A DNA stretch of 64,000 nucleotides from Amanita rubescens (GCA_015039365.1 WION01000121.1:79020-143019), one strand, 5' to 3'. Numbered from the stretch's first letter, positions 9,938-20,868 are shown. Made by a program: numbers and translations. Notes: generated by a model from the sequence alone, not told the origin.

Positions 9938-10688
9938 ATGACACGAGCTTATCAACCGCTGATTTAGTGCGTATCGAGATTGAGCCAGATCGTCTTCCAT
10001 TAGTAACTTTTCTCTCACTTGTCACAGTATCAATGGCTGTCCTGGAGTAGGTAAACGGACGGTCGCGCGGTCCCTAGCGTCTTTCTTCCAAGAACGTGGA
10101 TACAATTCGAATGTGAAAGTAGTTCAAAACCATCTTCTCATCGATCCTATCGAAGCAATTTGTTCGCGCGACGATCCAGCATATCAATCACTTCGCCACC
10201 AACTCAGGCAAGTTATTCTACACGCGGTCGCCACTTTCCCCAATACCATGTTTATATTCACCGACTTTCAATCGGATAATACCCTGGGACAGTCTGTTTG
10301 TGCAGAGTATCGAGAAGCGGCGAGGATTCGGGGCTCTGCGTTTATTCCCATAACGCTCACTTGCGCAGTCGAAGAGAACGTTCGTCGCGCTGCATCAGAA
10401 GAACGTTCTTCCATCAGCACTCATAAACTGACCGACCCAAAGATCGTTGCGGACATCTCCAAACGTTGCACTCCTTACACGGTTGATGTTCCAGAGAAGC
10501 TTATCATCGATACAACTTCAATAGAGCCTGATGATGTCGCCGCCAAGATCGCGGCTCACGTAAATGGATTTCTCGGCTCCTGTACGTGTAAGAGAATCGA
10601 TAGGAAAGCCATAGCTCATTTTAACCTTTTTAGGATACCATCGGTGGAACAACCTGAAGCTTCATCCCATGCTGAGATTCAGACATGA
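9938..10688 (+). CDS. P-loop NTPase, small-molecule-kinase-like
   Basis: The short first exon (9938-9966, MTRAYQPLI) is joined by a 61-nt intron (9967-10027, GTGCGT...CACAG) to exon 2. The join places the Walker A loop NGCPGVGKRTVAR near residue 12, where such kinases have it. Later motifs are MFIFTDFQ (Walker B-like hhhhTDF), IPITLTCAVEENVRRA (lid region) and LIIDTT. A possible 48-nt in-frame intron near 10587-10634 may remove a basic stretch before the C-terminus. Architecture and length (about 210-230 aa) match AAA_33/gluconate-kinase-like proteins of fungi; the substrate is unknown. Confidence 0.7.
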
Positions 10689-10795
10689 TAATCATTTCAA
10701 ACTGCAGCATGTAAATGGCATAAACGTAGTCCAACATAGTACATCTTTGGAAATGTCATGGTTCTCTGCATAATGTACATCAAGTAGGCCGTCAT

Positions 10796-11504
10796 TCAGA
10801 CATCAAATCCCAACTGGCGAAATGAAGAAGATTTCTTTGGGTACCTTCCTGTATAGAGTCCGACCAGCTCCTCGGCATTTCTTAAAAACCACTTCGGATA
10901 CCGACTGAAGTAGTCCAAATGGTCGTTATCATCCGTCATCTCAAGTAATCTGTCGATATCCCCCCTGTCTCGAGCTACCTTATTCCAATAGGACTTGAGG
11001 ATGCGGTCTCGCCAACCTTGTACTTTCAGGATGAGAAGTACAAGGAAAGGAGCAACAGGGATATCATAGTTGTTGGGATATACGATGTGATATTTGGGTA
11101 TTTTTGGTATTTGCAATTCAGTTTTCCGGCCCGTCACAATGATATCCACCTTGCACTTGAGGCCCCTTCCCCAATGGAGATTAAACCAGAGTTTATTCCA
11201 TTTTTTGCCGGGTTCCAAAGTAAAGCGATCGTGGTGATTGACGATATAATCTTTGATCTCCTCAGGATCGGCGTAGTTGTCAAGAACGACGATGTCCACG
11301 TCCTAGAATTAGGTCAACCCATGTGCAAATGCTTGAACATAGTTGATCACTCACGGTTATATAACGCCACTCTTGCATGCCCCATAGCGTGCACGCCAAA
11401 CCCCCAATCACGCAACATTTATAATTTCTCTTTGCGAGTACTTCTATGGTTCGGCGTGCAACTCTGCGGAGGTCCTTTAATGTGAGCGTGGTATCTGAGC
11501 TCAT
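10796..11504 (-). CDS. Nucleotidyltransferase-fold protein, copy A (218 aa, intact)
   Basis: Two exons, 11504-11355 and 11302-10796, with a 52-nt phase-0 intron GTGAGT...TTCTAG. The N-terminal helix LKDLRRVARRTIEVL precedes CCVIGGLACTLWG (the GG signature of nucleotidyltransferases). Exon 2 opens with DVDIVVLD (the metal-binding DxD) and has LKCKVDIIVTG, giving the third acidic residue. Further conserved parts are PVAPFLVLLILKVQGWRD and RGDIDRLLEM. All catalytic positions of the fold are present. I recognise a large agaricomycete-specific family whose substrate is unknown to me; a link to MNT/AbiEii-type enzymes is a fold-level inference only. It is the first of five related copies up to 20.2 kb. 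Confidence 0.8.
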
Positions 11505-12183
11505 CAAATCAATGTTTGGGTAGGTTAGGTTGAGAGGTAGGTTGGTCGACGGCTGTGGGCAACCTGAAAGACGATAGGTTTAGTATGCAAAATGCCTACC
11601 ACAATTACGTACGTACGTGATCACTGTAGCAAGTTGAGCTTGGTTACGATGTTTAATGTATAGGCAATTAGTAAATCAATACTCAGTAGCAGTGAGAGAT
11701 AGAAAGAACTAGGGGGCGCTAATCGAGTCCGAGGTTGCTGCGCGTCATGGTGGCGTCAAGGTTTGGGGACGTTGATAAACAAGGCACGACAGTGTCTGGT
11801 CATTTAGTCAAGCTCCATACAACAACGTAGATCCGTATATAATTCGACGCGTCAGTTTTAAATAATACACAAGAAAGCATAGGGATGATAGTCGAACCTC
11901 TGATCACGTTTTGGAAGACAGGCAGCAGCCCAAGCGAGTGTGATATTACAATTTGATATTTTTCCGCTAGCCGTCTCACGCAATAACGGATTCAACGTTA
12001 GAACTGTTGATGGCGGAGTGAATCTACTCGGAATCTTGTCAGTTATAATCTTTTTCCTAGTGGATTAACATACACTCTGAGCAAAGCCGTCACATAAATT
12101 GTCATAATTATTGAACAACTTGTCAAACTTGGACGCCTTAAACAGTTTCTCTACTGGTAGCAGAGGCCGGGATTGAGGGTCGC
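11505..12183. other. Intergenic
   Basis: No gene seen. A run of alternating ACGTACGTACGT occurs near 11607-11618. Confidence 0.4.
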
Positions 12184-12825
12184 TCATCTGCAGCGGCGGA
12201 CATATGTGTTCGAAACGGCTTCTGAGCACTTGGGTAGCAACGTAACAAACCAGGAACTGTCACGGCTGGTCAAGTTAAAAGTATCCGAGTAATCGTGGAT
12301 TGCGCAAGCGAGCAGGATTAATTGCGGAAGAGGAGGATGGTGACCATCGTTGAACTGGATGTGGTCGACTAGGACCGGGGTATCCCGCCGGCGCCTGCGG
12401 ACATCGGGTATTTCGGGAAAGTATATAGAGACCTGGTCCACAGCCTTCGCTCCGAAGATCCTTTTGACCCATGACTGGCCCTGCTGAGCGGTGTTCGAAT
12501 GGAAACCAGTACCTGTGCGTAATCGTCGAACAATGCCGCTGTCAGGTGCGTTCATCCAAAATGTCAGGATCCGACGCTCTATGCATAGGAGGATCTCTCC
12601 CCCTTCTCCATCGTGGAGAGTGGCAATGAAATATTGGTGGTCGAAATTCCCGGTCCATTTTTGCTTGTAAGTGCATATTTCCGATACCGTCCAACGATCC
12701 CGACTGATATGCTGTGTCTCCGGTTCCGTGTAAAGCAACCACAAATGATCACCATAGACATCAACGGAATGACGTCCTCCTTCTTGTATTGACAGGAAGT
12801 CTTCTGCGTTTTGCTGGTGCATCAT
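12184..12825 (-). CDS. Uncharacterised agaricomycete protein, paralogue of the 5131-6003 gene
   Basis: A 213-residue frame beginning MMHQQNAEDF. Motifs shared with 5131-6003 are DHLWLLYTEPE, RDRWTVSEICTY, YFIATLHDGEGGEILLCIERR, DHIQFNDGHHPPLPQLILLA and SRDSSWF. The C-terminus ends soon after the SSWF motif, earlier than in the paralogue (which has IGEALKKCY), so the end may be truncated or continue in an unrecognised exon. No known domain. The two copies flank the start of the nucleotidyltransferase cluster. Confidence 0.6.
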   Translation of the reverse strand: MMHQQNAEDFLSIQEGGRHSVDVYGDHLWLLYTEPETQHISRDRWTVSEICTYKQKWTGNFDHQYFIATLHDGEGGEILLCIERRILTFWMNAPDSGIVRRLRTGTGFHSNTAQQGQSWVKRIFGAKAVDQVSIYFPEIPDVRRRRRDTPVLVDHIQFNDGHHPPLPQLILLACAIHDYSDTFNLTSRDSSWFVTLLPKCSEAVSNTYVRRCR

Positions 12826-13188
12826 CACGACTTTAGAGCAATGAGTTGATAGTGAAACGGCGGACCTGCAGGTTCTTGAACCAAATGGAAATGTGGGACG
12901 GTCTTTGTGTCGTCATTGTCCTGCATTTGTCGTTTTCAAGGAAGAGCAGCTGGCATGGTGACCGAACGGATAAGACAGCCTGCCGTGTCGAACAACAACT
13001 TCTTCAGCGAGAATTGCAGGCGCTTTTGTCTATTTCGGGAACAAAGCAAGCACAAAACGCGACTTTGATCGCCCATGAATTTGTTCTTCTCTTCATCTGT
13101 TATTCCTAATGCTGAAAATTTGTAAGGTGCTCAAGAACTGATTGACTATGCGCACGCACCCCGCTGCCAATTTTTTCTTCTTGTAACA
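12826..13188. other. Intergenic
   Basis: A plus-strand frame at 12846-13109 has no recognisable features and probably does not code. Nothing else is seen. Confidence 0.35.
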
Positions 13189-13770
13189 TCATTGAGTGAG
13201 TGAAAGCCTTCGTACAACACGAAAAACAGATCCACAGGAACCATATTTCATGATTACCATATCGCTACACAAAAAAGGTTCAGCGACCGGCAGTGTTTCG
13301 ACGTCGACTGGGCGCGACAGCCATTTGTTTTGACGTTCTGGTAGGGTAAGTGGATTGGAAAAAAAGCGAGTATGGAAGAGAACTTTGACGCATGGCCCCG
13401 AATGGTGGAAGACGATGGCGTTGAGCTGGACTGGTGCTACGGTTGGAATTTGTGACAGGGTCAAGTGTGACCACGTGACGAACCCCGTTTTGGACGTATT
13501 CAGCATTTGAACGACCACAGCGCCAGGAGTGTAGAGTTGTTCCACATTATGAAGTGGTCCCGCACTAACTGTGCCGTCATCATAGCAATAGCATCGAGTG
13601 TAGTGCGCCGCACATCCAAAGAAATCACATGCCCGATCATCTTCTCGTATCTTATCTTCGTCTTTTGCAACTTTGATAACCTTAGAAGTACTATTATTAC
13701 AATCGAAGACTTGGAATGATATACAGACAGCGGAGCCTGAAGCATTCTTCAGTACATAACACCCTTCCAC
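13189..13770 (-). CDS. Hypothetical ORF (193 codons), doubtful
   Basis: An uninterrupted frame whose composition could code for a protein (LSQIPTVAPVQLNAIVFHHS, VEQLYTPGAVVVQMLN). It overlaps the end of nucleotidyltransferase copy B in another frame and is mostly missing next to the duplicated copy C, so it may be chance. No domain recognised. Confidence 0.25.
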   Translation of the reverse strand: MEGCYVLKNASGSAVCISFQVFDCNNSTSKVIKVAKDEDKIREDDRACDFFGCAAHYTRCYCYDDGTVSAGPLHNVEQLYTPGAVVVQMLNTSKTGFVTWSHLTLSQIPTVAPVQLNAIVFHHSGPCVKVLFHTRFFSNPLTLPERQNKWLSRPVDVETLPVAEPFLCSDMVIMKYGSCGSVFRVVRRLSLTQ

Positions 13771-14480
13771 AATGCAACAGATTCTGGGTAGGCAGTCGTG
13801 TACAACCTAACATGTTCTTTCGCAATCTCCACGAACGATCTAGGCATCCAGTTTAATTCAACAAGCTGCCTCCCCCTGATCTTTCTTTTATATCCTTTTT
13901 CCTTTGCAATGCCAAGCAATTCCTGGATATCGGAATAATCCTGTATCACCTTGAACCGTAAATGCATTTTGTCGGCAACTCGATGATGAGCCCATGCTTG
14001 GACTTTCAGGTATAACAGGGGTATGAACGGCATTACTGGAAGGTCATGCGATACAACAGGTTTCTTGATAACATACTCGACGGGTACGTTCGGTATGTTG
14101 AGCGTTCCGGTTGCCAAAATATCAATTTTGCACCTCCCGCCGAATATACCCGTCCTGCGCCATAAAACCTTATATGCTGCAAATGGTGTTTTGGGGTTCA
14201 CGAGATAGAAATCAGGATCGCGAGCAACAATCTCTCGCTTCAGCCTTTCTTCATCTTCTGGGCTTGTATCAAGTACGACGATGTCAACGTCCTGACAATA
14301 GGTTAGGTTCCCAGCGATGACTCTTCGTGCACGAGCCTGACCTGGGGTATACGATTCTCCATGCCCCATGCAACGCAGGCGAGACTGCCAACAACACAAG
14401 CCTTGTGTCCAAGGGCGTTTACATAGGACCTCGATGGCTCGCTGGGCAGTCTCGGCCACTTCGCTCGTGGTGGTATACAT
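13749..14480 (-). pseudogene. Nucleotidyltransferase-fold gene copy B, frameshifted before the GG motif
   Basis: Exon 1 (14480-14342) starts MYTTTSEVAETAQRAIEVL. After this a 4-base insertion (TGTA) moves the expected KACVVGSLACVAWGM signature into another frame. The 50-nt intron (14292-14341) and exon 2 (14291-13749) are intact: DVDIVVLD, GRCKIDILATG, LPVMPFIPLLYLKVQAW, NWMPRSFVEIAKEHVRLY. The long open frame across the intron produces a protein lacking the GG motif and is probably not the real product. Duplicate of copy C. Confidence 0.7.
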
Positions 14481-14674
14481 GCGGAACGGTGGGAGATGTC
14501 TATTGTAGCGTTATCTCCGCTTTCCCAGCTAAGGCACGATAGATTCCCATGTCGATGCGGTTATTATTGCCAGCAACACATCAGAAAGAGTTAATCGCAT
14601 AGATCGCAGTTCAATATACATCTCTGGAAATTGCGCAGGTCGTACGTGCTAATGATACAAAACCAAATTACTCC

Positions 14675-14893
14675 TCAAACATCGAACCCCAAGATACGGA
14701 ACTGCGATGATCTCTCCACCCTTGTACTTTCAGGATGAGAAGCGCAAGAAGAGGAACGACAGGGATCCCGTAGCCGTTGGGATATACGATGTGTCGTGGG
14801 GGGATTGTCGGAGAATCCCGGTCCGACGTAAGGTTATCCATTCAGGCCCAATCCCCGATGGAGATTGAAATAGAGTACTTTATACTCAACGCA
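14675..14893 (-). pseudogene. Remnant of nucleotidyltransferase copy D (internal deletion)
   Basis: It matches the D copy at 15950-16375 with most of the 3' half deleted. HIVYPNGYGIPVVPLLALL and ILKVQGWRDH are readable, then it jumps to the last codons (ILGFDV, stop). It lies at the same position relative to copy B as D lies relative to copy C. Confidence 0.7.
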
Positions 14894-14949
14894 TGTAAGT
14901 ATTATTAATACAATTGAAGACTTTGAATGATATACAGAAAGCGCACCCT

Positions 14950-15679
14950 TCAATACATAACATCCTTCCACAATGCAAAAGAAAGTTCTGGGTAAGCAGC
15001 GGTGTACAACCTAACATGTTGTTTCGCAATCTCCACGAATGATCTAGGCATCCAGTTTAATTCAACAATCTGCCTTCCCCCGATCTTTCTTTTATGTCCT
15101 TTTTCCTTTGCAATGCGAAGCAATTCCTGGATATCGGAATAATCCTGCGTCACCTTGGCCCGTATATGCTTTTTGTCGGCAACTCGATGATGAACCCATC
15201 CCTGGACCTTCAGATACAATAGGGGTATGAACGGCATCACCGGAAGGTTACGTGATGCTATGGGTTTCCTGATAACACGCTCGACGGGTACGTTCGGTAT
15301 GTCGAGTGTTCCGATTGCCAAAATGTCGATCTTGCACCTCCCGAGTATGGTACCCGTCCTGCGCCATAAGACTTTATATGTTGCAAATGGCGTTTGGGCG
15401 TTCACGAGATAGAAATTAGGATCGCGAGCAACGATCTCTCGCTTCAGCCTTTCTTCATCTGCTGGGCTTGTATCAAGGACGACGATATCAACGTCCTGAT
15501 CCCAAGTAGGTTAGCCTGCTATGAATCCGTGCACTAGCCTAACCTTTGGTGTACGATTCTTCATGCCCCATGCGGCGCAGGCGAGACTGCCGATGATACA
15601 GGTCTTGTATCCAAGAGCTGTTTAGGACATCGATGGCTCGCTGAGCAGTCTCGGCCACTTCGCTCGTGGTGATATGCAT
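14950..15679 (-). pseudogene. Nucleotidyltransferase-fold gene copy C, frameshifted before the GG motif
   Basis: Exon 1 (15679-15544) begins MHITTSEVAETAQRAIDVLN. A one-base insertion then shifts the KTCIIGSLACAAWGM signature out of frame, at almost the same place as in copy B but by a different event. The intron is 15496-15543 (48 nt). Exon 2 (15495-14950) is intact with DVDIVVLD, GRCKIDILAIG, LPVMPFIPLLYLKVQGW and NWMPRSFVEIAKQHVRLY. Clearly a recent duplicate of copy B. Confidence 0.7.
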
Positions 15680-15945
15680 GGTGAAACGATGGAATATGTC
15701 TATTGTAGCGTTATCCGAGTTGAAGAAATCGTAAAGGTTACAGTCAGGTCTTCCATTCTATCCCCGCTTTAACGGCTAAGGCGCAGCAGATTATATATAA
15801 AGTAGGTGGACTTGGTTCTTATTGCCAGCAACGCATCGGAGGAGTTAATCATATTATCGCACAGATCTAGACCGCAGTTCAATATACATCTCTGGAAATT
15901 GCGCAGGTCGTACGGGCTAATGATACGAAACAAAATCACTCCTCC

Positions 15946-16669
15946 TCAAACATCGAACCCCAAGATACGGAACAAATAAGTCGTCTCGTTGAAGTTATTC
16001 GTATAGCGTGTGACTAGGTTCTCGGCGCGGTTCAAAAACCACTGGGGTGACCAACCACGCAACTCGGATAGCCGATCACCGGCATCATCCGCCATGTCCA
16101 GTAATTGCCTGATATCCTCAATGTCTTGAGGTATCTTGGCACGAAAACGCCTGCATTGCGAGATCTTGCTATGATCTCTCCACCCTTGCACTTTCAGGAT
16201 GAGAAGCGCAAGGAGAGGAACTGACAGGGATCCCGTAGCCGTTGGGATATACGATGCACCGTGGGGGGATTGTCGGTATGTATAGGAGAATTCCGGCCCG
16301 ACGTAAGGATGTCCACCTTGCATTTCAGGTCCCATCCCCAATGGAGATTGAAATAGAGTACTTTATACGTCAGCGCCTGGTGTCTTGGCATCCTCGAGAG
16401 AAAAGCGATCGTGGTGAGCGGCGATATAGGCTTTAATCACCTCGCGGTCGTGTCGGCTAAAAACAACGATATCCACGTCCTGGATTAGATTAGCCGATTT
16501 GACATACTTGGATAGATGACAATCACTAACGCCTTGGCCTGCGATCCATCCCCCACACGGAGCATGCTAAACTTCCGAACACGGCACATCTATAATTTCC
16601 GCGTTCGAGAGTTTCTATGGTTCGGCGTGCGACTCGCCGGACGTCCTTCGCCGTCAGTAGTGAATTCAT
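15946..16669 (-). pseudogene. Nucleotidyltransferase-fold gene copy D, at least three frameshifts
   Basis: Starts MNSLLTAKDVRRVARRTIE at 16669, with YRCAVFGSLACSVWGM intact. An intron follows, then DVDIVVFSRHD. The frame then shifts before TYKVLYFNLHWGWDLKCKVD and again twice around the PNGYG...LALLILKVQGW region, ending FRILGFDV at 15946. Sequence and intron position resemble copies A and E more than B and C. A dead gene. Confidence 0.75.
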
Positions 16670-17582
16670 AACGTTGGAATTGGTTATGCAAGTGGAAAAT
16701 TTGATCGATGACTTTGATGCGAGTTAGAAGGCGTGTGATCTATGAGATCTGTACCGCAATTAAGTGATTTGTGAATAACGAGTAGCAGTGAAAAGGATGT
16801 GCTGAGTCCTTATCGATTATCGATCAGTTCAAAGTGTGGCGGTGCCGGCTTGGTAAACAAATGAAACAAGCCAGAAAGAAGAGCCTGGAGGAACTTGAGT
16901 TTCCCCTCTACAGGCTACGGCGGGGCTTTATATACCCTGCCTAAGTGATCAACAATGACTCCTACAAGATTTTTTTGTGACTCATTTCGCGTACGTTGCG
17001 AATCGTGTTGTTCAACGGGCATCTTCGGGTCCGAAATGCTCCAGGGAACCTTCCTTAACAAGCAAGTTCGAACCAGACATACTGCGAAGAGCCGTCAGCT
17101 TGGACTTCTTCATATGCGACTCTGTCGGCGAGTTCTAACGTGGGAAGTGCAGTCCGATTCGTAGCGAATCACAAATTCGGCCTGCCAATGACAAAAGCAG
17201 TAGGCTGAACACAAGTCTCCGTTGACTCGAAGCACGATCATAGCAATATCATATTCGTTCACGCGTACGTTCATCGCTACGCGTAGTCACATTCATGACA
17301 CTGATTTGACATTCAACCACGCGACATTTGATTCGTGCCTTTCACTCTGTCAAAACAGTAGTATCTCGAATTGGCAGAACAACCTACCACTCCACCATAC
17401 TTGATGTGATCCGCCCACGTTTGCCTCCAAATGTGTCAGATGACACTACGGCTATGGCGCACGAGCAGGCGGGACCCGATTGTAATCATATACTTTAAGC
17501 CAAATCTATCGGTTCCATCCTGTTCATCGGCACTAAGCATCATAAAAGGGCCTGTGGGCTGCCGGTTAGTACCCAATTTATC
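16670..17582. other. Intergenic
   Basis: Only short frames without recognisable motifs. Weak repeated words (ACGCGTACGTTCATCGCTACGCG near 17260) were noted. No gene. Confidence 0.35.
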
Positions 17583-18165
17583 ATGACTTTAAGACAGGGC
17601 TTGTGCTATATTTATTCCGGCACCTCGCATGTCTATCGCCACCCAATTGAAGACCGCTCTCTTCATCCGAAGCGGATCCTGGCCCTTCCGAACGATGTCT
17701 CTAGTATCAGCCCAGTAAGCATTCTTTTATCAACGAAATGGGATCATTTAGCAATGATTTTCTTTTTCCAGTGGAACATTGAAGCTACAGGTGATGGACG
17801 CTACCTGCTCAAAGCTCTCGGGGCGCCTGTTGCTGAAGACAGTGGCTTGTTATGGGCTTTCCTGCTCAACGAGGGGAATGACTACGAATGAGTTATAACC
17901 CATCAATCCTACAACTTGTTTACGTGTGTTCCTATCGATCTGATCTCTGCTACCCGAACCTAATGCACCCTTAACAGAATCGATAATCTTTTCAGGCGAG
18001 GTGGGTTGGGCTAAGACAGATGAGGAGAGTGTTTTTGGTTTTCAGGTGTGTCATAAAGTACTAAAATGTTGTTGGAACTAACGTGGTCGTCAGATTTCTG
18101 TCAAAGAATTTACTCCTGACGATTTGTCTAATCGGCTCTTCAGAATTGTGCCTGTCGATGATTAA
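17583..18165 (+). pseudogene. I66-type (cospin/mycocypin-like) protease inhibitor with in-frame stop
   Basis: Exon 1 17583-17714 and exon 2 from 17772 (57-nt intron) give EDRSLHPKRILALP and WNIEATGDGRYLLKALGAP, typical of the beta-trefoil I66 inhibitors of mushrooms. At 17889-17891 the frame has TGA where the family usually has Trp (DYE-stop-VITHQ). Sequence beyond still looks coding: VGWAKTDEESVFGFQ, a further intron, then LSNRLFRIVPVDD and a stop at 18163-18165. Intron placement after 17920 is my best guess. Members inhibit serine proteases and are thought to protect fruiting bodies. Either a recent pseudogene or a rescued stop. Confidence 0.7.
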
Positions 18166-18498
18166 CTGTACATAGAGGGCGATCAAAGTACAAATCACTT
18201 ATCGAAGTTATTGCAATATCCCTTGAATGATGCTGGACAGTCATGCGCTGAGATAAGGAGTGGCCGAAGCGTGAGCTAATCCGAGCATTAAAGACCAAGA
18301 CCCGATTGAAGCACGTTCTTAGTTAGGAGTTTCCCCAAGTGTCCTAATGCGAAGGCACTGCATGATCTCGCATGATCGCTTCCTCCTCTAAAAGCGCTTG
18401 AACCTGGCGTTGTCACGCGCAAGGAAGATGCCTTACTAAGCACGCCTTCTGAGCGTTAAAAGGCAGCATGATTAGCCCACGAATCTCTAATTTTCGCC
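18166..18498. other. Intergenic between two inhibitor copies
   Basis: No gene seen in this 333-base stretch. Confidence 0.35.
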
Positions 18499-18919
18499 AT
18501 GTCTCTGGAAGCTAGAAGCTACCACATCTATTCGGGATCTGTGCCTGTCGGCCGCCGTCTAATTGCTTGTCAAACGTAGCGACGATGGACTCTACCGACT
18601 GAAGGCTGCTGTCAGAGACAACAGAGGACTTGATGGCTTACGTTACACTTCTTGTTCGACCAAGAGAGAGAGAGTGTGTGTGTGTGTGCGAATAGGCCAT
18701 AAAACCTCAACCAAACGGCTTGTACACGTACGTTCACAGTCTGGAACGCGCCACGGAACTGATCAGCAGTTTCAGGTATGTTATAACATCCTGGAACGTC
18801 GGTGGATTGATACAATTATCGTAAACCTTGGATCGTCTTCATCGCCACCTTTGCTAAATGTGAAGTTGAAGGTTGAACAAAGCGGAAGCATATTAATTTG
18901 CGAGAGCAAATATTCCTGA
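18499..18919 (+). pseudogene. Second, decayed I66-type inhibitor copy
   Basis: It opens MSLEARSYHIYSGSVPVGRR, matching the start of I66 proteins, then stops. SDDGLYRLKAAV follows in another frame, with the central EDRSL...PK part missing. A (GA)n(GT)n microsatellite interrupts it at 18663-18688. Broken beyond expression. Confidence 0.55.
18663..18688. repeat. (AG)n(TG)n microsatellite
   Basis: A short dinucleotide run within the decayed inhibitor copy. Confidence 0.8.
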
Positions 18920-19454
18920 TCTGATCGGGAGAGCCAAAGCCAAGTCAAAAATATGGATCACACCGATATGTAACGCCCCGATTCATGCCACATTAATCGA
19001 AGCAGCCACGGTGGCACGTTTTCTGGAATTTACGTGACTGCCACTGGTAGTTATAACCCTACAATTACACGAATAGACTGATATTATTAACCAGCTGTCT
19101 ATCATGGAGTCTTTGATGCGAAGAGTACGGGTGCGGGGAGAGATGCTACGGTTTTCTCTCCTGTCTCCGCTATCACCGACAGCGACGGATATGGGTGGGA
19201 CGCGGCCAACATCGCAGCAGTTCTACGGTGTACTGTCTCCGTGGACGGTACATGCCTATTTTAACAAGACGATGTAATATGTATCACCTCTCGACTGTGG
19301 GGGAATGGATTACATTGTTTTCGCTTGCCATGACATCAACACTACGTACTAACTATACATTACATAGTCCCGAAAAAGAAACAGTATTTTACATACAGGA
19401 AGCAGACATGATTTTGCTACACGGCGCTGGTATGATAAAGCGCAAGATGGTGGT
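18920..19454. other. Intergenic
   Basis: A plus-strand frame at 19195-19458 has no recognisable character. No supported gene. Confidence 0.35.
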
Positions 19455-20170
19455 TTAGTAAACGTCAAATCCCATATCATTGAATGAAGCAGTGGCATTT
19501 GGATACCGGTCTGTATACAACACCACCAGACTCTGCGCGTGGTCTATGAACCAACTAGGCAACCAGCTGAACTGGTCAAGGTGATCTTTGTCGTCAACCA
19601 TACCCAGCAATTCGTCTATATCCCGTTTGTCTTGAGGTACCTTTCTTAGGAAATCGGTACGTTGCGAAGAACGATGGTCATGCCAACCTTGTACTTTCAG
19701 GATCAAAAGTACAAGGAACGGCAACACAGGAATATTGAAGTCATTCACATGTTGGATGTGCCGAACGGGTATTTTCGGTATCTTCAGAGGGCTATTCTGG
19801 CCTCCGATGATGATGTCCACTTTACACCGCAATCGTGGGGTCCAAGAAAGAGCGTAAAACACTTTCTTGTATGTGTTGTGGAGGTTCTTTGAATCTTCGA
19901 GGTAACACCGGGAATTCTCGCGGGCGAGGTAAGCTTTGATGTCCTCGACATCGTCTTGAGTGAAAACGACAACGTCTATATCCTAGTCAGGGTCAGCCGG
20001 CAAATGGGCGCAGAATGAACAAGGCTCACCGCAGGTACGCGTTCCATGCCATATACAGAACAAGCAGCACTACCGTACAAGCAGCAAGTGTAACCTCCCT
20101 GTTCGAGAGTCTCGACTACACGCCTGGCGACCCTTCGAATATCTTTCTTGGTCAATTCCAGTGTCATCAT
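19455..20170 (-). CDS. Nucleotidyltransferase-fold protein, copy E (222 aa, intact)
   Basis: Exon 1 20170-20030 and exon 2 19982-19455, joined by a 47-nt phase-0 intron (GTGAGC...GACTAG) at the same site as in copy A. Motifs are LTKKDIRRVARRVVETL, CCLYGSAACSVYGMER (G-S/A signature), DIDVVVFT (DxD), LRCKVDIIIGG (third Asp), FLVLLILKVQGWHDH and KRDIDELLGM. All three acidic positions are kept. With copy A it is one of the two members of the cluster able to encode a full protein. Confidence 0.8.
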
Positions 20171-20868
20171 CTGATCTTATACTCAATTCAACGCGCATAT
20201 CAGTTGATGAAAGACGTACGGAGGTTGGAAATCGATCTCTAGTTGACCGTAGGCGGATTATAAGACGGGCGCTGGTCCACCACGCGGAGCCTTGCGCTTG
20301 AACCTTATCCTGAGAATGGCACATTACCCACACTGCTTGCTATATTTAAGTAACCGAAGAAAACTGTCGAAAATACCCCTTTCGCTCGTTACACACGTAA
20401 CCGGTAAATATATCTAACAAGGGACTGGAACAGCAGATAGTCTATTAGTCTATGAATATGCCCCATTAGCGCAGAGCTCTGTTACCTTTGAATTAAATTA
20501 TGATACTCGTGCTTGTAATAATAGCCTTGGTGATCCCCGTTCAGACTTTCGGGCTGTTCCATGGGATTTGATTTCGTTCACTTTAGCCTCAGATTGACGG
20601 AATAGCATGAAGATGAAACATTCCTGTTGCGGGTAAGTGTTTGAGAGGCAGATATTACGAGGCAAAGAAATCCCCGGAAGAAACAGATGCAAATATCGAC
20701 GTCGGAGATTTGGATCGGGACGCCGTTTGACCGGACTGCAACGGCGCTGTAGCAACAAATGTAAACAATGCTACTCCAGGCACATTTTATCTTATCTCAC
20801 GCCATTCACGGTCTTTTTTGTTGCGGCGGGCATTCTGGGCTTGTTCCCCACAAGCTAAACCGGAGCAT
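20171..20868. other. Divergent intergenic region
   Basis: Upstream DNA shared by copy E (minus) and the RecQ gene (plus). Short frames only; no clear promoter motif. Confidence 0.35.

Larger units (their letters stand above)
13690..16390. repeat. Tandem segmental duplication (two units of the nucleotidyltransferase cluster)
   Basis: Unit 1 (about 13690-14893: copy B, its upstream DNA, and the D remnant) and unit 2 (about 14900-16390: copy C, its upstream DNA, and copy D) align in the same order and orientation, including non-coding words such as CAATATACATCTCTGGAAAT near 14612 and 15879. Confidence 0.75.

Noticed and set aside
10113..10688. Start of the P-loop gene at the internal codon 10113
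   Set aside because: That start would leave out the Walker A loop, which is reached by splicing from 9938.
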